Assembly: GCA_020543525.1 (NCBI GenBank)
Contig: JAHYIO010000003.1
Span: 930,001-994,000 of the forward strand
DNA: 64,000 nucleotides
From: Coriolopsis trogii
Taxonomy: Eukaryota; Basidiomycota; Agaricomycetes; Polyporales; Polyporaceae
Direction: 5' to 3'
The position numbers were made by a program, and so were the translations under genes. Positions 43,394 to 53,922 of the stretch are shown here, piece by piece. The notes beneath the pieces are model-generated. The model was not told the origin of the DNA. It made no database searches and saw only the letters and a program-made list of their open reading frames with translations. Position 1 is the first letter of the stretch. Each line of letters starts with the position of its first letter.

Positions 43394-46247
43394 TCACCCT
43401 ACCTTCGCGCCGACGAGCACACGCACAGCGCGGCAGGGGGGTTCACGTTCGTTCTCCGCGCCTGCTCTTCGACGAGCGGCGAGGATGTCTTCGCGGAGAC
43501 GGATTTCTTCCATCTCCTCCGCCTTCGACATGGGATCTCGTTGCGGGTAGTCCCACCCGAAGTGGACGAGCGAATGCCAGAGGGACATGCGTACGTGCAT
43601 ATCACTGTCATACGCACGTCAGCCTTCACACAATACCTGCCTCAACACAAACACATACCTCTTGTACTGATCCAGCAGCTGCACATACTTCGCGCGCACA
43701 CTCTCCAGCGTGTCCTCATGCACATAAAACCCATACTTGTCCAGATCAACGTCCCTCCGGGGGCTCGTCACCAGCATCTGCAGCTCCTCCCACATCGCCT
43801 CCCGAATCGCGAGCACGACCCCGAGCGCGCGCCGGAGGTGCAAGCAGAGCGTGTGCACGTCGAACATCAGGAACGTATCGATCGGGAACATCTCGATCTG
43901 CGCCCGCTGCCCGATCATCGTGCTCGTCGCCGCCAGGTCGTGGATCATCGCTGTCCGCCTCGAGGCCATGTCCGCCATCGCCGCCGCGCTCATGCTCGAG
44001 CGCGACGAGCCCCCGGTGTCGATGCTCGCCCGCGAGCTCTTGATCCCTATCCCCGCCCCCGACGGCCCGACTAACATCGTCGTCGCCGTCGTCGGGGTCG
44101 GGACGGGCGGGGGCGGCATGCTCGCGCTCGGACTCGTGTTCCCGTAGCCGTGGCGGCTGCTGTGCAGACTCGTCGCCGAAGCGTTCCTCGGCATCCGCCC
44201 CACGTCCTTCATCGCAGATGGCGCGGCGATCGACTTGTCGGAATACGACCGCACGAGCGACGCCGTCGACGTGTGGCCGTAGCGATGCGCGTAGCCATTC
44301 GCGCTGCCGGGACCGTGGCCGTTCGCGCTCCCCATCCCCTTCTCGCCTATGCTGGAGGCGGAGGCCAGGGGGGATGGCAGGGAGACGCGGCTGCTCTTCG
44401 CGCTGTCGCTCTTCTGGGGGCCTTTCTTGCGCAGCTTGCGAGCGTTGAAGGTCGCGAGGGACATTTCGTCATGCGCATTTGCGTCATACAGTAGGCCTTG
44501 GTCGCCGTAGGTGGAGTCTGAGTTGCGAGAGGCTGTTGAATTGCGAGGGGGAGGGCGGGGCTGTACGGGAGGGAGTGGAGGCATGGGAACAGTGAGGACT
44601 GGTGGGGAAATCACATGTCCAAATGAGGTAGAGAAAGCAGCTGGTAGAGTCGCTGTGAGAGGAAGATGCAGACATGTGAGCGTGTGTGCCTATTGATGTG
44701 GGACTTGACTCACAGCTGGGCTTGACGTTGATGAACCGTCGAGAGAAGACCTTGTTGAAGAGGATCTCGAGCAGCTCGTACTCGTGCGCGATTTCTGGAC
44801 TCGGGGTGATTTGCGGATTTGAGAACAATTTTGAGCCGTCTTGCATACTTATGGACGGCCACCGTGTGCGGGCATGAAGTGGCTCAGTGAACCATCGGGG
44901 AAGCACAGGGAAGATGGCATCTGTACGAAGCTTTAGAGTTGCAGATCAAACCTGTGCGAAGCTGTGTTAACCCCACCTTCTTCAATGATCTCAATTGTGG
45001 CGCCAGGTTTCATCACTCTGCGCACTTCCTGTGATGGTGGATGAGCACCCTTCGACAAACCGAACAGGGTGAAGTACCTCGAATACAGGCGTCCACTGCC
45101 AAAGTTCATGAGCAAAGGGAAAACGCACGATGGTCATTCAGGTCCACGTACCTTGTGTTCCGGTATGCCCAAAGCGACCTCTGTTATTCGAACATGGTCG
45201 AACTCCTCGTCATCGAAGGGCAATGGTCCCGTCAGACTGTCAAGCATGCGTGAGATAGCATGTGCAGGTGACGGGAACGCCCGCTTACATGTTACCATAC
45301 ACCCATTCTATCCGACTCGCCTCGTCGGGCTCGAGGATGGATAATGGGATTTGGACGTCCACGAGATCGAAGCCGACCTAGATAGGACCTGGATGAAACT
45401 GGCGGCATTGATTGAGAGGTTCGCAGTACATACAAATGTGGACTTTTTCCAGTACTTTGCAGACTGGGTGACCCAAAGACCTAACTAATAGGGGATGAGC
45501 GACCAGAACTGGCGTCATCGTAAGACTGCACGATGGGCGATAGGGGCAGCACGTCGTTCGCCCGACCTTGCAGGGTTAGGGATGGAACAGCCGCTATCCT
45601 GTATCGAGAAAGACCACAGAAACTGCAGCACGAGACCCGACCGGACAATCGCATGCTGGAGGCTCTGAGAAGCACGCAAAAGCGCAGTTGCAAGAATCGA
45701 TAAGAAGGCTTCTGGGCTGCCGGCGAGAAGGAAGCTCCAAGAAGCAGAAAGTGCTGGGCTCGGAGTCTTCCACGGAATCACTGATTGGCCCTCCGAAGCC
45801 CGCGCGGATGCTGACGTTACGTGAACGAATACATCACACCACGCAGCGAGGAGCGGATATAACGCAAGAGAGGAAAACATAGAAGAGCACGCACCCCTGT
45901 GCCAATGTCGAGACATCGGGCGGGCTCCTTGCCCTTGTGATCAACGAGCGAGATGACACCCTTGTAGCCCGATGTAAGCGCGGTGTCCATCATCTCCCTG
46001 GCGAATACGCGTCAGTGAGGGTTGTTATCAAGCACCCAATGTCTGACCGCACTCACAGTTCGAGGGTAGCCTTGTCGTAGGACAGTGGCCAGGGAGCTTT
46101 GGCAGGCTCGAATGCGTGCAGCTTGGAGCCATGCTTGGTGAGGAAATGGCGGCCGCGATGTGACCTGCGGCTGGACTCTCCGTGCGAGGGTGTGTGGGAG
46201 TCTATGCTCTCGGAGACAGAGCGTCGGGGAACGTCAGGGACCACCAT
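43394..46247 (-). CDS. SAM-dependent methyltransferase domain protein with long disordered C-terminal half
   Basis: N-terminal class I methyltransferase fused to a long Ser/Pro/Ala-rich region. Start MVVPDVPRRSVSESIDSHTP at 46247. Exons then give APWPLSYDKATLELE, MMDTALTSGYKGVISLVDHK, CLDIGTGLGLWVTQSAKYW (the SAM motif I, joined across a 410-nt intron 45894-45485), VGFDLVDVQIPLSILEPDEA (acidic loop), LTGPLPFDDEEFDHVRITEV, WTPVFEEVRRVMKPG and FPVLPRWFTEPLHAR. After a helical segment (HEYELLEILFNKVFSRRFIN) comes a region with repeated NGHGPGSANGYAHRYGH and Ser/Pro/Gly tracts, then a conserved-looking end DTFLMFDVHTLCLHLRRALG, VLAIREAMWEELQMLV and HSLVHFGWDYPQRDP. The substrate is unknown. The GLW and GFDL motifs resemble fungal LaeA/UMTA-like enzymes. 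Confidence 0.78.
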
Positions 46248-46629
46248 GGGGAGCGTCGGGGGCGGGAGTGAGGATTTGGGGAGGAAGAATGGGACAGGGG
46301 GCCTTGGGGGTTGGTATTATAAAAGCAAGGGTGGGCTCGGATGTCATTTTGTTTCTGATCCATGGCTATCTGAGATCTGAGCAAGTCTGGTGCGTCAGTT
46401 GATGGGCGTGCTCAGGCTAAAGGGGCCAAGGGTCCAGCAACCGACCCACTGCCTGGTCTTGTTCGCCCTGACACAGCGGAGGCATTAGTGTCTCCCGACC
46501 CCAATACGGCAACCGGTCCCGCTCATGTAGCCGCCCGCCGACTCAGCCTCCTCCAGCCAGCCGCTCTCGCCGTCATCCGATCCAGCCTCCTCCTCTTCCT
46601 CCATCCTCACCGCGTCCCCTCTCGCTCTC
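46248..46629. promoter_or_regulatory. Divergent promoter between methyltransferase and HEL2
   Basis: A 382-bp gap between outward-facing genes. C/T-rich blocks lie just upstream of the HEL2 ATG. No TATA box or operator recognised. Confidence 0.5.
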
Positions 46630-49353
46630 ATGTCTTCTGCCACCCAGACCCAGACCCGCACATCCAATCCTCGCGGCCGTGGAGGACACAGGGGTCGTCG
46701 CGGCAGGGGTCCCAACAACAAGAGCGCCCCTCCCCGCGACCACACCCAGATCTCAGGCCCCGACTCCATTTCTGCTGCCAAGTCGGAGACACAACCAGCC
46801 CCTACCTCAGGACACGGAGACGTCAGCCAGGCTCCTGACGATGCTGCCTCCTCTGTCGACGACAGTGCTCTCTGCTGGATCTGCGCCGAGCCCGTCAAGT
46901 ACTGGTCCGTCTCAGAATGCAACCATCGGACGTGTCATGTCTGTGCCTTGCGCCTCCGCGCACTATACAAGAAATTGGAGTGCACGTTTTGCAAGGTCTG
47001 TCCTCCATCCCTGCCGCATAACACGTAAATTGCGCGCCCTAATCCCTCTATCGTGCTTATGTCAGGAACCCCAACCGTCCGTCATATTCACCACCTCGCC
47101 TGACGCATTATGGGCATCCTACACCCCGGACGATATCCCGTACAAGGATGCAAAGCTCTCTATATCGTTTGAGACCCAAGAGATGATGGAGGAGACACTC
47201 ATCCTCCTCCGCTTCAATTGTCCGGACCCGCAGTGCAGTTTTATCGGCAACGGGTGGAGTGATCTCAAATTGCATACCCGTGCGACCCACGGGAAGCTCA
47301 TGTGGTGAGTGCATCCCTTGATTTACGGCAAGTAATATACACGCATATCAATATATACGATCAGCGATCTCTGCATTCGTTTCAAGAAGGTCTTCGCCCA
47401 CGAACATGCTCTCTACGACCCGAATGTGCTTCCCATCCATGTTCCGTCGATGGCAAGAGGCCACCGACGCGACCACAGTACCCAGCAGATTGAGGGAGGC
47501 ATCCATCCGCTATGCGAGTTTTGCCGCGAGTGTTACTTCAGCGACGATGAGCTCTACGCACACATGCGCGAAAGACACGAGGAGTGCTTCATATGCAAAC
47601 GTAACGAAGTAAAAGACCAATAGTGAGTGCTCGCTCTTCCATCGACATCCATCATATGTCGTCGTGCGAGCTGTGTCTCATGTTCATGACCCAATTAGCT
47701 TCCGGAATTACGAGGCACTAGTGAGTAGCCGACGTCTCACTAAATTCCAACTTACACCTACAACTCTATCTGACTTGCCTATGCCGTTTGCGTCCGCTTC
47801 CGCCATCCCTCGCAGGAGGAGCACTTCATGAACGCCCACTATCCTTGCAGGCGTGGAGAGTGCCTCGCCCGCAAGTTCGTCGTGTTTGGCTCCGCGCTCG
47901 ACCTCAAGGCACACCAGGTAGAAGAACACGGCGCAGAGATGTCCGCGCGCGACAAGCGCGACGCTCGGCGTGTCCAAGCCGAGTTTGAGTTCGAAGAGGC
48001 CGGAGGGGGCCCAGGCAGACGCGGCCGAAGAGATAGAGGGGACCGCGAACGCGAACGCGAGCCTCCCCCACATATCGCGGCGCACCCGCCGGGAGCTGGT
48101 GCTGGTGCGGCTGCCAACGCACGCTCCCAGGCAGCGGGTGCTCGCCGCCGAGAAGCGTTTGGCGGTAACCTCACCGCGGACGCCGCCGGTGGCAGCCAGC
48201 AGCCGGCGAGTCGCAGACGGACCCCGAGCCCCGAGGCCGGAGACGCGGACCCGCGGCTGTCTGCCCTGATTGTCCGTTTGACGAGCCTTGCGCCCAACGC
48301 CACCAACGCTGTACCCGCGGTCAAGGCCGCCTTGCGCTCATATCGGTCGTCGGAGTCCGCAGCGCGGGACCTTATCTCGACCGTGTGGAATGTGCTTGAC
48401 AGGAACCTGGACGGCACCGCGAGTGTGGTGAACTCGCTCGTCGACGTCGTCGACGACGAGGACAAGAAGCGCGACCTGCTCAGTGCCTGGAACGGATTCA
48501 AAGTCGAGGTGCGTCATCTTCGTATGCGCGTATCGGAGCCAATCAAAGGCAATGATACCGCGGACCGCGTACGCTGTACGCGAAAGGACGGGAATTCATG
48601 AAGTACTAATTTGCGCCTGATGCTTCTTGCCCGTAGCAACGGAACCATTTTCCAGAGCTCGTCCCGACCGCGTCAGGCACAGAGTGGGCGGGAGTCACAA
48701 GCGGACGCGTCCTCAACGCAAAGAACTCGACCTCTGCACGCTCCTCCGCCCAATCATCGCGCCAACTACTGGACCGCGTTGCGCGCGCGGCTGCCTCCGG
48801 CCCCGCTTCGTCATCGAGCTCATCGAGCCTCGCTCCCCGTCCGGCTCAAGGCGTGAACGCGTTCCCTCCTCTGAACTCTGGAGCGATCGCCCCGTCGACC
48901 AGCACACCTTTCCGCCAGGGTCCTCGATCGACTCCGTGGGCTTCGGGCGGGGCCGCTGCTGCCGCCGCCGTCTCTACTGCACCTGTCGTTCGCGTCCCTA
49001 CGTCTGTCCCAGGACCTGGTGCAAAGGCCAAGGCGGGTCCTGCTGTGCTCTCAAAGTCGGCATTCCCAGAGCTGCCCTCGAGCAACCCTCAACGTGTGCC
49101 CAAGGCCGCCGTGAGCGGGAACCAGTCCTTGCGGAACATTCTGGGCGTTAGTGAGCCTCCGCAGCCTGTGTGGCAGAACGGTAGCGGCAGGAACGGGTCC
49201 GGGTCGTCCACGCCTGGGGAGGGTCCTGCGCCGGGCGAGGGAGAGAGCGGGGGACAGAGTGGTTCGGGACAGGGTGCGGGTGCGGGTGGAAAGAAGAAGG
49301 GGAAGGGGAAGCAGAAACAGACTCTCTTCACGTTAGGGTCGTTCCCTACCTGA
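46630..49353 (+). CDS. HEL2: RING E3 ubiquitin ligase Hel2/ZNF598 (collided-ribosome sensor)
   Basis: Ubiquitylates small-subunit ribosomal proteins on collided ribosomes and starts ribosome-associated quality control. After a basic RGG-like lead (RGRGGHRGRRGRG) comes the RING: CWICAEPVKYWSVSECNHRT, CHVCALRLRALY, CTFCK. Then the family-specific central region follows: FTTSPDALWASYTPDDIPYK, LRFNCPDPQC, LKLHTRATHGKLMCDLC, CEFCRECYFSDDELYAHMRE, HEECFICKR, EALEEHFMNAHYPC and FVVFGSALDLKAHQVEEH, i.e. a run of C2H2 fingers. The C-terminal half is Arg/Ala/Gly-rich with a folded helical piece near LSALIVRLTSLAPNATNAVP, and it ends TLFTLGSFPT. About seven exons; several boundaries were checked by phase. 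UBP3, a ubiquitin-linked factor that regulates ribosome turnover in yeast, lies 8 kb away. Confidence 0.92.
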
Positions 49354-49721
49354 GGGCCCTGCTTGCTGCGCTTGCTTTCCTACGATAACGATCCCGAATG
49401 CCAACGTCTTGCTGTAGCTAGAGAATGCGAGGTATATAACCGCTACGTATGCCAGGATAGCCTTATTTCTCCTCACATTCTTCGAGTCGGAGTCTGACGG
49501 AGTGGGGTAGACCCACAGCTGTCCAAGCTTACCGTTAAGCGCAATACTGAGCTCACGATAAATCTCCAGCATACGGCATCAGGAAGCAGATTACTATTAG
49601 CAGCATAGAGAGTACATGTACGTAGCTGTCCGTCCACCATCAGCACGACATCCCGCACGCCAGTCACGCACAGAACTCACCAGAACCACCCAGTCCCGCA
49701 AACCCCTTTGCAGAACCGCAC
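49354..49721. other. intergenic between convergent HEL2 and mL54 genes
   Basis: A 368-bp gap between two converging stop codons: two 3' UTRs. No gene or RNA recognised. Confidence 0.5.
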
Positions 49722-50164
49722 TCACTGCGTCTTCATGAAGTTCTGCTCCCGTATCCGCTGCCTGTTCTCCTTGCGCAACCGCTTCTTCTCCGCCTTCCCT
49801 CCAGGCCCATCGTCCGGCAGCTCCTTCTTGTCGAGCAGCGTCCAAAGCCAGGGCGGGTACTGGTCGTCCGCGAGCGCGACGACCTCAGGCTGGCCCTTGA
49901 GGTAGTTCACCCCTTGCAGCACCGTGTTCTCCGGGCACGACGAGCCGGCGGCGGGGCCAGCAGCTGCAGAGTTGCTCAACCTCAATACGTGGTGAACGAA
50001 CGCGTTTGGGGAATACACGTACATTTTGTGGATTTTGCTGGCGCGGTGGACGGGTCAGGCGTCGCCGGCGCCGCTGCTGGCGCGCTCTGGCTGGCGAGAC
50101 ACCGTCGAGGAGCCCAGAAGACGTTGAGGCGGGCTTGTCGTCGGAGGGCTTGGACGAAAGACAT
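49722..50164 (-). CDS. MRPL37: Mitochondrial large-subunit ribosomal protein mL54 (Mrpl37)
   Basis: Structural protein of the mitochondrial 54S/39S subunit. Two exons: 50164-50023 and 49963-49722, totalling 384 nt (127 aa) in frame. Exon 1 encodes a mitochondrial presequence (MSFVQALRRQARLNVFWAPR). Exon 2 carries the family core SCPENTVLQGVNYLKGQPEV, DDQYPPWLWTLLD and the basic end KKRLRKENRQRIREQNFMKT. The YP-x-WLW motif is diagnostic for mL54. Short and split, so easily missed. Confidence 0.9.
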
Positions 50165-50409
50165 GGTGGATGTGGAGAAGCGCCCAAGCGAGCCATGGCG
50201 AAGAAATCCGGGGAGGTTTGGGTGGCTATGTCCTTTTTTGGCATATCCCGGAGCAAGGTGGAGGAAATGCGGGGGAAAACACAGTTGACATCGATTAATG
50301 CAGGGCGACAACACGAAAGCTACTGTAGACAGGACGGTATACTGTACACTATGGTACATACGGCTTACAAGGAACGAACGAATGATAACGACACCAAGCC
50401 AAAAGCAAC

Positions 50410-51052
50410 TCAGAGAAGGTCTACTTGCACCGAACGATCCGCCGGCTCGACAACATGCATCCTCATGGAGTGGGCACGGTTCCATTTCGTTTTGACAGTG
50501 TGCGCGATGTCCTGCATAACACATGAGCGGCAGACATGATGATGAGAGATTGAACTTACCACGAGGACGGTTTTCATGAGCGACTTGACACTTCGTGTCG
50601 TTGAGACGGAGCATGCAGAATTGGGGGTGGAGGGGAGCACGGGAGATATCTCAATCTCGACCTCCTCCTCATCGAGCTCGAAGATATCCGACTGTGCACA
50701 GGGTTCAAGACGATAAGGGGAATGTAGGAGGATCGCAGGTATCATGACGACGTACCAATGCAAAGCTAGAACGTCGATCCTTGTCCGAGTAGCGATAGTC
50801 GATGGTTTGCTAGATCATAGTCAAGACCATCATGGTGTGTTGTTTGTGAGAGACGCTTACCATAAGATTTTGTCCACGGGAGGGCGATGGGTATGTTCTG
50901 AGGACGAACTGTGATGGTGAGGGACGATGTTGGGGGTTGGTATGAGCATAGAGAGGAAACTGTCTATCTGAAGGAAAGTCCAGAGAAGAGAACGACAGAG
51001 ACGGGTTGCGAGAATGGCGGGCTCGCTGCGATTTCGAGGTCTGTGATTGCAT
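50410..51052 (-). CDS. Hypothetical four-exon protein, 159 aa
   Basis: Not visible as one frame, but four exons join with every intron in phase 0: 51052-50861, 50809-50756, 50691-50560 and 50511-50410 (480 nt including stop). Donors are GTAAGC, GTACGT and GTAAGT, with CTAG or CAG acceptors. The protein starts MQSQTSKSQRARHSRNPSLS, a basic Ser-rich region ending RTYPSPSRGQNLM. Then come QTIDYRYSDKDRRSSFAL, the acidic SDIFELDEEEVEIEIS, and a Lys/Arg-rich end with VKTKWNRAHSMRMHVVEPAD. No domain is recognised and no signal peptide or membrane helix is seen. The consistent splice phases and exon-like composition argue that it is real. Confidence 0.6.
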
Positions 51053-51708
51053 TCTGTGTGATGTGTGCAGGGGTATGGAAGGTGTTAGGCAGGCGTCGAC
51101 TGATGTGGGCCCAATGGTGCTATAGAAGATGAAGGAACATAGGTAGGCAAAGGAGTGGCGATGGCTCTCTGTGACCCCCTTGCGAACGATCTCCTGGATG
51201 TTGATGGGCAAGGGGAGAGTGAGACGCAGGGTGACGGGAGCGCGCTCAGTTTATATCGCCGTAGCAGCAATAACTAGTTTTGGAAAGGTGACAAAACGGG
51301 GAGATGACTAGGCGTTACGACTCGGACGCGCATGAGAACATGCTCCTTTGGGTCACATCGCAAGCGATGTCCACGTCTCCTTAAGAAGCTGTGTGAAGAT
51401 CTGTACCATACTACATAACTCCATGCGAGGATCATATCGTCCCCTTCCAAGGTTCATAGAGGCAATCCTCGTATTGCGGGACCTCCTGCTGTTTAGCCCA
51501 ACTGCCCATACATGGGGAAGCGAAGGAACAGTGTCCACGCAGAGGCGACGCATGGGCTACACATGAAGTCAAGACGTAATATTGCACCCCTCCATATCTC
51601 GCAGTCTCCATCCGGAAGCGGTGAGGCATCGCAAGCACCACGCATATTAATCCAGCTGAATTCCATCCACAGCAGCGCCAACCGCTACACCTGATGCCAA
51701 GTGAAGAA
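51053..51708. other. intergenic spacer
   Basis: About 650 bp upstream of the four-exon orphan and downstream of the next leftward ORF. No recognisable gene, RNA or repeat. Confidence 0.4.
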
Positions 51709-52434
51709 TCAAAGAGACAACACATCGAAATGAGACGTTACAGCTACAGATAGTGAGTTTGCTCCTTCAGAGCGTTCAGAAAATGTACAAAAACACGGAA
51801 AACACAAGTCCACAAGTGTACGGAGCCCCCGTAGGTATGTCCGCAAGCTCCAGAGCCAAAAGTACTGATCGTCCAGTCGTAAGGCTTGTAATGAGCAGAA
51901 ACGTTCCCAGTTCCTGAAAAGCATACACTTTTCCAAGCACTGCTTAGGGGTTGAATAGGTGCGCAAGCCCGTGTTCTGGAGCCTGAGATCAAGCGATCTT
52001 GTCGCAGAAGACAAGAATGCGTAATGCTGCATCACAGTCTTAACGGTGATGGAGCATTGAGCGGACAATTTGGTAACCGGAGCACGTACTTTGAAGGCAT
52101 GCGTGCAATCTGCTGCATTGCTGCATACAGACGACACACGCATATCAACATGAGTGGTACGCGGGGCCGGTTGAAGGGTGATTTGCGCCACCGTGGCTCG
52201 TCGCAAGGACAGTTTGGAATCGTGAAAGACCTCATACGCATTGGTCCAGCGTTGTAAGAATTGGAGAGTTGCGCAATTCGCTTGCAGAACCTCCACGAGG
52301 CCCCGAACGTCGTGCTCCGGTTTGAACGATAGCCCCTCGTCGACGGCGAAGGACAAATTAAGCCGCGTACACGTCCGCTCAACAGTTTTCTGACAGTAAG
52401 AACCACGAGAAGCAAGGCGAGCAAGCGAAGCCAA
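51709..52434 (-). CDS. Hypothetical protein next to an inverted-repeat element
   Basis: An open frame of 241 codons beginning MASLARLASRGSYCQKTVER, with mildly repetitive hydrophobic segments (VRGLVEVLQANCATLQFLQR, LQALRLDDQYFWLW, LRTYLRGLRTLVDLCF) that recall degenerate leucine-rich repeats. The stretch around 52085-52140 looks intron-like (GTATGC...CAAAG), so the true product may be spliced. No family recognised. The start is 107 bp from a 678-bp element with terminal inverted repeats, which may have altered its promoter. It may be a decayed F-box/LRR-like gene. Confidence 0.4.
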   Translation of the reverse strand: MASLARLASRGSYCQKTVERTCTRLNLSFAVDEGLSFKPEHDVRGLVEVLQANCATLQFLQRWTNAYEVFHDSKLSLRRATVAQITLQPAPRTTHVDMRVSSVCSNAADCTHAFKVRAPVTKLSAQCSITVKTVMQHYAFLSSATRSLDLRLQNTGLRTYSTPKQCLEKCMLFRNWERFCSLQALRLDDQYFWLWSLRTYLRGLRTLVDLCFPCFCTFSERSEGANSLSVAVTSHFDVLSL

Positions 52435-52540
52435 GCGGACCAGGAGAGAGGTGGTGGTGGTTGAAGACGAGATGAGTCGCCTGCCGGTTATAGCCGCACG
52501 ACTTCGTCGCTTGTCTCTTCCGCTCCGCCACTCAGTACTA

Positions 52541-53218
52541 TCGCTCCCCTAGAGTTCGGAGGTTAGCCGAGGAGCCTGCTGTATCTTCCCTCCCTCACCA
52601 CCGATAACGCTGAAATTTGGTATATCAACGAAGCGTAGTACAAACAGCGAGCTTGCAAAGTTTGGTAAGAGTACAACAAAAACTGAGTGTTTGGGTTAAG
52701 TAAGAGGTGCCCTCCCCTAGTGTTCGGAGGTTTCTCCGCGCGCAGTGTCACAATCAGTCACACTGCCGAAGGGTGCCGGTTATGATCTCCGACTGATGTC
52801 CCCCTCTGGAGATGGGCGCCACATGTCGGGTAACCAAAACTAGCGCTCTTGAAAGTCACGCTCGAGGACCTCGAGGACATACTCTCTACATCTGTCCCAT
52901 ACACAGTATGTAGAAGCTCGGAAAATTCAATATTGAACTGTTCATAGCTGGAGAAATAAGTCTGTGAATTTTTAGTGAGAGCGCCCGCCATTCAAATCCA
53001 GGCGAGGGTCACAAACACAAGAGGGACCCATCTCCGGAACACTCTTTGCCCAAGATCGCAATGACCTCACCTCCGTTTCATCTCGTTCTTTTTTAAATAC
53101 ATTACTCGTATCTGTGCCCACATATTTGTATAATTTCAGCATTCTGAAGTCGTAAACGAGCGAGCTACACCCTTATCTCCGAACACTAGGGCACCTCCGA
53201 ACACTACTAGGGGAGCGA
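52541..53218. mobile_element. MITE-like element with TA target duplication and repeated terminal motif
   Basis: Left end TCGCTCCCCTAGAGTTCGGA (52541-52560, continuing GGT) and right end, reversed, TCGCTCCCCTAGTAGTGTTC (continuing GGAGGT) form terminal inverted repeats of about 23-26 bp that differ mainly by a 3-bp gap. Each end abuts TA (52539-52540 and 53219-53220), matching the TA duplication of the Tc1/mariner/pogo superfamily. The motif CCCTAGTGTTCGGAG recurs inside the right end and at 52713-52729 in the left half, so there are four related copies. At 678 bp it encodes no transposase, only a 77-codon frame. Non-autonomous status is inferred. The interior is AT-richer than the flanks. Confidence 0.75.
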
Positions 53219-53922
53219 TAGTAAGTACTTGCCTGGTACTTACCTGGTGGGATCCACTTCGATCGATGTACAGTATACTGTATCGACAATCACTCTATAT
53301 CAAGTGCAATACCCGGTGTACGATTTGCCATTGCCAGGTTCCGAATTTCCATCGACTTGAATCCCACCGTGGCAACTCGCAGACTCGCGCGACGCGTTTA
53401 GCCAGACCTGTCTCCCTGAGCCAGGCCTATAGATCTATGTCATGCATCGTACTCGACTGAGAGTCTTCCCCGTCGATTCGCCGAACAACGGACGGCACTC
53501 TTCTGATTGTTCTATGCGGAGGAACTACAAGCCAGTACTCCATGAAATCAATCCATCCTCTTGAGCTTACTCAACTTGAAGCTTACAGTTTCGTCAAGGT
53601 GTTCGACACTTGGCTGGCCATGGCGTGAGCTTGGGATACACTATCTCAACATGGATAGTACACTGGAGTCACGACGGGTAGCCTCTTTCCGTGTGCATAC
53701 TACGTGGTTGCGCCAGGATCATTTTACTTGTCTCTCTCCTCACATGTACGCGCGAAAATATGCACACCGAACAATTGTTTGATAGAAAATGAGAGTCTGA
53801 ATGCCCTACTGTACATGTACTTGCGGTGGATGTTGTCCGCTCTAGGTCCTTCCCTCGACTCCCCCTCGGGCGTATATCAACGCACGCAACTACGTAACAG
53901 TTGAATCCGATGACCAAGTCCT
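53219..53922. other. intergenic between the element and the coiled-coil gene
   Basis: About 700 bp, beginning with a short direct repetition (GTACTTGCCTGGTACTTACC) just outside the element. It contains the 3' UTR of the leftward coiled-coil gene. No other gene recognised. Confidence 0.4.
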
